From Actinacidiphila acididurans (GTDB lineage Bacteria; Actinomycetota; Actinomycetes; Streptomycetales; Streptomycetaceae), in contig NZ_JADKYB010000005.1 in NCBI RefSeq assembly GCF_016918855.1, positions 434,001 through 498,000 on the forward strand: a DNA stretch of 64,000 nt, read 5' to 3'. Of the stretch, positions 59,060-64,000 are shown piece by piece. The notes under the pieces are model-generated. The model saw nothing but the letters and a program-made list of their open reading frames with translations, was not told the origin of the DNA and made no database searches. The translations under genes were made by a program, and so were the position numbers. Position 1 is the first letter of the stretch. Each line of letters starts with the position of its first letter.

Positions 59060-60553
59060 GTGGCCACGTACTCGTCCCCGTCTTCCTCCGACCACGCCGA
59101 CCGTTCTTCAGATCGTCATGAGGGCGGCCCGGACGGTGGGGGTTTCGCTGACGGAGGCTTCGCTGATGGCGGCTGCACCGGTGACGGCTTCGCCCGCGGC
59201 GACTTGGCCGGTGGCGGCTTCGCCGGTGCGGTGCCGGGCGGGGGTTGGCCGGGCGGGACGGCTCAGTACGCGCCGCGGCCGCGGTTCTGGGAGAGCCGGG
59301 GGGTGCGGACCGGGGGGCTGTTCACGGCGCTGGCGGTGTGCGGGGTGGTCATCCTGGCGCTGGTGCGCCGGCACATAGGCACCGAGCCGTTCCTGGTGGG
59401 ACTGGCGCTGGCGATCCTGCCGGTGCCGCTGCTGGTGTGGGTGTTCCTGTGGCTGGACCGGGTGGCGCCCAGTCCCTGGCGGAACGTCGTGTTCGCCTTC
59501 TCCTGGGGCGCGTGCGCGGCGACGCTGGTGGCGCTGTTCGCGAACGAGTACGGGGCCAAGCTGCTGGCCTCGACTCTGTCGGCGAGTCCGTCGCAGACCG
59601 ACCGGTTGGGGGCCACGTTCGTGGCGCCGCTGGTGGAGGAGTCGGCCAAGGGCACGGCGATTTTGCTGCTGTTCCTGTTCCGGCGCCGCGATTTCGAGTC
59701 GGTGCTGGACGGGATCGTACTCAGCGGGCTGGTGGCCACGGGGTTCGCGTTCACCGAGAACATCCTCTACTTGGGCAACGCGTTCGGCGAGGACCGGGCG
59801 CTGGGTTCGAACTTCCTCGATTCGACGACGGCGGCGACCTTCATCGTGCGGGTGCTGATGACGCCGTTCGCGCATCCGCTGTTCACGTCGATGACCGGGA
59901 TCGGCTTCGCGATCGCGGCGACTGCGCGGCCGGGCCGGCGCTGGCGGCTGCGGTGGCTGCCGCCGCTGGGCGGGTGGCTGCTGGCGATGGGGCTGCACGG
60001 GACGTGGAACGGGTCCTCGCAGCTTTCGCCGCTGGGTTTCCTGACGGTGTACGTGGCGGTGATGATCCCGGTGTTCGGCCTGGTGGTGTGCCTGGCGTTC
60101 TGGGCGCGGGCGGGCGAACTGCGCACGATCCGGGCGGCGCTGCCGGTGTACGCGGCAGCCGGCTGGCTGACCCTGCCGGAGCCGGCGGCACTGGGTTCGA
60201 TGAAGATCAGAGCGACGGCGCGGCGCCAGGCCCGGGCCGCGGGCGGCGAGGCGGCGTCCCGCGCGGTACGCGACTACACGGCCTTCGCCACGCACCTCGC
60301 CTTCCTTCGGGCAGCGGCCACCCGGGGCGCCCCCGCCCCCGACTTCCGCACCCGCGAGGCCGAACTCCTCCACCACCTCTGGCAACGCAAATCCGTCGCC
60401 CAACCCGCCCTCCTCTCCGCCGCCCACCCCCGCCCCACCACCCCCCTCTGGACCCCACCCGTCCCCCCGCCCCGCACTCCCTCGTGGCCGCCCTCCTGGC
60501 CCGCCCCTCCGGGGGGTGCGTACGGCGGCAGGCCGGGGCGGGGGCGGCTGTAG
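59060..60553 (+). CDS. PrsW-family intramembrane metalloprotease
   Basis: The product is 497 residues. A Gly/Asp-rich repetitive N-terminus (GGGFADGGFADGGCTGDGFA) precedes about eight membrane segments. Catalytic motifs are visible in order: VEESAKGTAILL, FTENILYLGN, FAHPLFTSMTGIG and LHGTWNGSSQ, which provide the Glu and His ligands of the metal. A Pro-rich C-terminus ends it. PrsW proteins cut membrane anti-sigma factors. It starts at GTG 59060. Confidence 0.88.
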   Translation: MATYSSPSSSDHADRSSDRHEGGPDGGGFADGGFADGGCTGDGFARGDLAGGGFAGAVPGGGWPGGTAQYAPRPRFWESRGVRTGGLFTALAVCGVVILALVRRHIGTEPFLVGLALAILPVPLLVWVFLWLDRVAPSPWRNVVFAFSWGACAATLVALFANEYGAKLLASTLSASPSQTDRLGATFVAPLVEESAKGTAILLLFLFRRRDFESVLDGIVLSGLVATGFAFTENILYLGNAFGEDRALGSNFLDSTTAATFIVRVLMTPFAHPLFTSMTGIGFAIAATARPGRRWRLRWLPPLGGWLLAMGLHGTWNGSSQLSPLGFLTVYVAVMIPVFGLVVCLAFWARAGELRTIRAALPVYAAAGWLTLPEPAALGSMKIRATARRQARAAGGEAASRAVRDYTAFATHLAFLRAAATRGAPAPDFRTREAELLHHLWQRKSVAQPALLSAAHPRPTTPLWTPPVPPPRTPSWPPSWPAPPGGAYGGRPGRGRL

Positions 60554-60728
60554 GAGGATGGGTGAGGGCCCCGCCTGGCCGCCGCCTCATACGTGCCCTC
60601 GGGCTGTACCCGGCACCGCGCGGCCCCAACGCGAGCCGGCGGGCCTGCACCCGCGGAGGGCTGCTTCGCGGGCCGTGCCGGCCCGGCCGGTCACCTGTAT
60701 CACCCATCGATCACGTCCCTCGCACCGC

Positions 60729-61172
60729 ATGAGATCCTCAATGGCCGTGAAGCCCTCCTCACTGGGCGTGTCAGCTCGCATGAGTCGCCAGGCCAGCCGC
60801 GACACGGGTCCTGAAGTCGCCGTACGTCGGCTGCTCTTCGCGGCCGGCCACCGCTACCGCCTTCATCGGCCCGTCCCCGGTCTCCCCCGCCGGACGATCG
60901 ACATCGTCTTCCCGGGCCCCAAGGTCGCCGTCTTCCTCGACGGCTGCTTCTGGCACGGCTGCCCGAAGCACGCCACACAGCCCAAGGCCAACGCCGAGTG
61001 GTGGCGCGCGAAGCTGGATCGCAACATGGCCCGCGACACAGAGACGACGTCCCGGCTCGCAGAGCAGGGCTGGACGGTCCTGCGCTTCTGGGAGCACGAG
61101 GACCCCCTCTCCGTCGCGGACCGCGTGGCGGAGGTCGTCATGGAGGCCCGAGGCGGGTCCAAGCGGTCGTAG
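60729..61172 (+). CDS. vsr: Very-short-patch repair endonuclease
   Basis: The product is 147 residues. MSRQASRDTGPEVAVRRLLF is the family opening, RTIDIVFPGPKVAVFLDGCF carries the catalytic Asp, and WHGCPKHATQPKANAEWWRA with the zinc-binding residues and GWTVLRFWEHE follow. It nicks 5' of the mismatched T at deaminated 5-methylcytosine sites. Start at ATG 60729; ATG 60741 is equally possible. No dcm-type methyltransferase gene is in view. Confidence 0.9.
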   Translation: MRSSMAVKPSSLGVSARMSRQASRDTGPEVAVRRLLFAAGHRYRLHRPVPGLPRRTIDIVFPGPKVAVFLDGCFWHGCPKHATQPKANAEWWRAKLDRNMARDTETTSRLAEQGWTVLRFWEHEDPLSVADRVAEVVMEARGGSKRS

Positions 61173-61449
61173 CGCGGCGCGGACGCGGCGGTGGACGGGT
61201 TCCTCCGGGCGGGCCCGGAGGGGGTCTGTGGCGGCCGGCTGATGACGGCGGGCGACGGCTCGCGCCCGGCGTACGCCCCCGGGGGACTCGTGGCGGCGCG
61301 CGCCTGGGGGGTGCACGCCGTGCGCCCCCTTCGTCCCGTTTATTCCCTCGACGGATTCGACCTGGAAAACCAGTGATGCCGCTGTAACACTCTGTGCCTA
61401 ACGGGTCCGCGGCAGGACGGGGGGCTCGCGACGTGCCGAAGGAGCGGCC

Positions 61450-62535
61450 ATGACCGACGACGTTCGGGACGGGCGATGGAAGTCCAAGGCGGTGACATCC
61501 GAGACGATGGACATAGTGACTGAAGCGCTGAGGGCGCCGATGGGGCGCGTGGCCGCGGCCCGGCAGCGGGACGAATTGCGGGACATGGCGGCCGCCGTGG
61601 CCCTGTACGAGGTTGCCGCCGCGTACGGCAGCGGCGATTGCGAGGACATCGCCCGCAAGGCCGGCCTGGAGGGCGAGCGGGCCGCCGCCGGCTGGCGCAC
61701 GCTGCAGGAGATGGGGCTCATCCGGATCGCCGACGGCCGGGTGGAGACCGTGGACCCCGAGACCGCGCTGGCGGTGGTGATGGGCCGCTACACCGCCAAC
61801 GTGCAGGAGCAGCTCCAGAGCGCACTGGCCGTCAACGACGCCACCCAGAAGCTGCTGACCGTCTTCCGTCCGGCCGCGGCGCGGCGCCAGGAGCAGGTGG
61901 CCGTCGACCAGTTCACCGGGCCGGCCGGCCGGGACCGGGCGCTGCGGGACATCGCGGCGACCCTGCGGGACACCTTGGACACCGCCTACCAGGGCATGGC
62001 CTGCGACGCCCCGGAGGGCCTGGCCCGGCTGGCCCGGCGCGGCATCCGGGTGCGCGCCCTGTACCCGCGCACCATGCTGAGCGCGCCCGGGCAGGCCCGC
62101 CGGCTCCAGGACCTGTCCGACATGGGCGTCACCGTGCGGGTCGTGGACCACGTCGCCCACGACATGATGGTCTTCGACCGGCACACGGTGTGCCTGCCGG
62201 GCAGCCTCGGCGACATCTCGGAGTCCATGATCCGGATCCGCGGCGCCGTCCTGGTGCAGTCCTTCGCCTCGATATACGAGTCGTACTGGCAGCGGGCCAC
62301 TCCCCTGTCGCGGGCCGGCGCACGCCCGCACCACGCGGAGATGAGCCCCCAGGAGCGCGCGGTGGTGCGGCTGATGACCAACGGCTACAGCGACGACCGG
62401 ATCGCCCGGAAGCTGGGCATCGAGACCACCGCGGTGCAGGATGTGATGACCTCCCTCATGGAGCGGCTCGGCGCGGGCAGCCGCTTCGAGGTCGGCTACA
62501 AGCTCGCGCGCGAACTGGACCCCAGAGACCTGTAG
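61450..62535 (+). CDS. LuxR-type HTH regulator
   Basis: The product is 361 residues. An N-terminal winged-helix-like part (VALYEVAAAYGSGDCEDIAR then AGWRTLQEMGLIRIADGRVE), a middle region with phospholipase-D-like organisation (RRGIRVRALYPRTML; MGVTVRVVDHVAHDMMVFDR) and a C-terminal LuxR HTH (MSPQERAVVRLMTNGYSDDR then IETTAVQDVMTSLMERLGAG). A common actinobacterial regulator layout. GGAGCGG precedes ATG 61450. Confidence 0.82.
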   Translation: MTDDVRDGRWKSKAVTSETMDIVTEALRAPMGRVAAARQRDELRDMAAAVALYEVAAAYGSGDCEDIARKAGLEGERAAAGWRTLQEMGLIRIADGRVETVDPETALAVVMGRYTANVQEQLQSALAVNDATQKLLTVFRPAAARRQEQVAVDQFTGPAGRDRALRDIAATLRDTLDTAYQGMACDAPEGLARLARRGIRVRALYPRTMLSAPGQARRLQDLSDMGVTVRVVDHVAHDMMVFDRHTVCLPGSLGDISESMIRIRGAVLVQSFASIYESYWQRATPLSRAGARPHHAEMSPQERAVVRLMTNGYSDDRIARKLGIETTAVQDVMTSLMERLGAGSRFEVGYKLARELDPRDL

Positions 62536-62715
62536 CTTCTGTGGAACGTATGGGGGATGACCCCGTACGTTTGCGGAAGTCCGTTCGACGTCCCGTATGT
62601 TGACGGTACGACGTCGACGGACATGCCGCGCGAGGTCCCGTACGGAGGGGAAGCCGTACGGGACCCGCGCGCGGCCCGCTCGGCGCGCCCGGCGAGTGAC
62701 GACAGGGGAAGAGTC

Positions 62716-63651
62716 ATGCGCAACCGCGAGGCCTTGCAGACGCTGCTCTCGCGTGCCCGCGCACGGGTCGACCCCACGGACCTCGGGCTCGCGCCGCGCA
62801 ACGACCCGCGCGGCCGCAAGGTGGAGGGCCTGACCCACGAGCACATGACCCGCCTGCTGGGCTGGCCCGAGCACAAGTACGGCTACGTGGAACGCGGCAA
62901 GCTCGCCAACATCGGCGCCGACGTGCTTGCCCCCATAGCGCGGATCCTGCACCTGTCGGACCACGAGTGGGAGGCCCTGGTCCTGTACGCGACCGGGTCC
63001 CCGCCGGCCTTCCGGCTCGACCCGGAACTGGGCACGGCGGTGCCGCGGCCCTGGGAGCGGGTGCTCGCCGCCACGAACGTCATGGCGTACGTCAACGACG
63101 TGGCGTGGGACATGGTGGCGTACAACTCCGCCTTCACCACGATGTTCCCCGGGCGCGCCGTGCCGGACAACGTCATGCGGTGGATGCTGCTGGAGCCGTC
63201 GGCCCGGGTGACGCTGGCCGAGTGGGAGACGGACTGGCTGCCGCTGCTGGTGCCGCAGGTGCGGGCCGCGGTCGCCGCCAACCCGCACAACCGGGTGCTG
63301 GCCCGGCTGCAGGCCGACGCCAAGCGGGACCCGCTGGTGGCGCCGTACTTCGAGAAGCCGACCGCGGAGTACGTGCAGCCGCGCGCGGACGGCGCCCGGC
63401 CGCTGCTGCACGCCGAACTGGGCCTGGGCTGGGTGACGCTGTGCGCCGCCGGGCCCTTCGGGGTGCCGGGCGGGCGGCTGATGTTCGTGCTGTTCGACCA
63501 GAACGAGCGGCCCGACCCGGGGACGCCGGTGTTCGCCCCGGCGCAGGCCCCGGTCGACCAGCGCTACGAGGTGCATCGCGAGGACCGACCACCTTGTGGC
63601 GAGACTCATAGCACACCCCCGTCCGACCCACACCACAATGAGGCGCTATGA
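62716..63651 (+). CDS. XRE-family regulator with MmyB-like ligand domain
   Basis: The product is 311 residues. HTH: VEGLTHEHMTRLLGWPEHKY then GYVERGKLANIGADVLAPIA. The C-terminal MmyB-type domain (NDVAWDMVAYNSAFTTMFPG, NVMRWMLLEPSARVTLAEWE, AELGLGWVTLCAAGPFGVPG) binds a small ligand in related proteins. ATG 62716 follows GGGGAAGAG. Its stop overlaps the next gene in ATGA, so it probably controls and is cotranscribed with the MBL-fold hydrolase. Confidence 0.85.
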   Translation: MRNREALQTLLSRARARVDPTDLGLAPRNDPRGRKVEGLTHEHMTRLLGWPEHKYGYVERGKLANIGADVLAPIARILHLSDHEWEALVLYATGSPPAFRLDPELGTAVPRPWERVLAATNVMAYVNDVAWDMVAYNSAFTTMFPGRAVPDNVMRWMLLEPSARVTLAEWETDWLPLLVPQVRAAVAANPHNRVLARLQADAKRDPLVAPYFEKPTAEYVQPRADGARPLLHAELGLGWVTLCAAGPFGVPGGRLMFVLFDQNERPDPGTPVFAPAQAPVDQRYEVHREDRPPCGETHSTPPSDPHHNEAL

Positions 63652-64000
63652 GCATCCCTTTGCCCCGCGGCCTGCGGGAACTGACCCCCCGTGTGCACGT
63701 GTGGCTGCCGGACGGCCACGCGACCTGGGGCATGGCCAACTGCGTCCTGGTGACCGGGCAGGACACCGCACTTCTGGTCGACACCCCCTACACCGCCGAC
63801 ATGACCCGGCACCTGCAGGAACTGGCCGAGCAGGTGCTGCCGGCGGGCACGGCGATCGACACGGTCGTCAACACCCACGGCAACGGCGACCACTCCTACG
63901 GCAACGCGCTGTTCCCCGCAGCGCAGATCATCGGCACCGAGGCCAACGCCCACCACCTGTGCGCCGAACCGGCTCCCGCCGAACTGGCGCACCTGGTCGC
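63648..64000 (+). CDS. MBL-fold metallo-hydrolase, N-terminal part
   Basis: The first 117 residues are present (MSIPLPRGLRELTPRVHVWL, VTGQDTALLVDTPY). The metal motif is NTHGNGDHSYGN: HxNxDH in place of HxHxDH, a variant seen in some subfamilies. The gene runs off the window. It is coupled to the XRE/MmyB regulator by a 4-bp overlap. Confidence 0.85.
   Translation, partial: MSIPLPRGLRELTPRVHVWLPDGHATWGMANCVLVTGQDTALLVDTPYTADMTRHLQELAEQVLPAGTAIDTVVNTHGNGDHSYGNALFPAAQIIGTEANAHHLCAEPAPAELAHLV

Noticed and set aside
61191-61376. Small open frame after vsr
   Set aside because: No ribosome site and no protein features beyond composition; left out.

Overview
The window is high-GC actinobacterial DNA with Streptomyces-type gene content: a SigE-family sigma factor, TraB/Spd-style conjugation genes, a PrsW-family protease, a secreted tripeptidyl-aminopeptidase-like lipoprotein and an XRE/MmyB regulator. 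It is very probably a Streptomyces chromosome carrying two integrated elements in tandem at a tRNA-Thr(CGT) gene.

Left flank (1-2700): the end of a YceI-like gene, a TIGR01777-type epimerase gene broken by an 8-bp tandem duplication, and a sigma factor/membrane-protein pair ending in a hairpin terminator. Directly after that hairpin the sequence becomes phage-like.

Element 1 (about 2701-30459) looks like a defective prophage or integrative element. On the minus strand it has small terminase, large terminase and a portal gene cut off at the left border, so all later structural genes are gone. A standalone DUF4062 gene lies inverted between terL and portal. Upstream are a ParB-like protein and a large protein resembling antirestriction adenine methyltransferase/Mom-type DNA modification proteins. 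Next comes a complete DNA phosphorothioation (Dnd) locus: a Dnd-associated methyltransferase, dndA, and dndBCDE behind a palindromic operator. No DndFGH restriction genes follow. In their place are two unfamiliar operons: an HTH protein, a GIY-YIG protein and a MORC/MutL-like GHKL ATPase (minus strand); and a second DGQHR protein with an HNH endonuclease (plus strand). This is the best candidate in the window for an undescribed defence system. A DUF488-like gene, a parB gene, a PucR-like regulator, a truncated serine recombinase, an excisionase-like gene and a twice-damaged tyrosine integrase complete the element. A 17-bp direct repeat (9074 and 24901) brackets the Dnd segment.

Element 2 (30416-46070) is a well-preserved actinomycete integrative and conjugative element (AICE) bounded by 44-bp repeats of the tRNA-Thr 3' half. 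It has GntR-family regulators, an operon of small and membrane proteins including Spd-like spread proteins, a TraB/FtsK-type translocase, a PAPS-reductase-like protein, a prim-pol and a DUF3631 ATPase for replication, a ten-copy iteron array, xis and an intact integrase next to the intact tRNA.

Right flank (46.1-64 kb) is ordinary chromosome: a tripeptidyl-aminopeptidase-like lipoprotein, a membrane-anchored protein, holB, an asparagine-synthase-like protein, a TPR-type regulator, lhgO, trmB, a PrsW-like protease, vsr, LuxR-type and XRE/MmyB regulators and an MBL-fold hydrolase cut by the window end. All calls are from reading motifs and layout; no database search was run.
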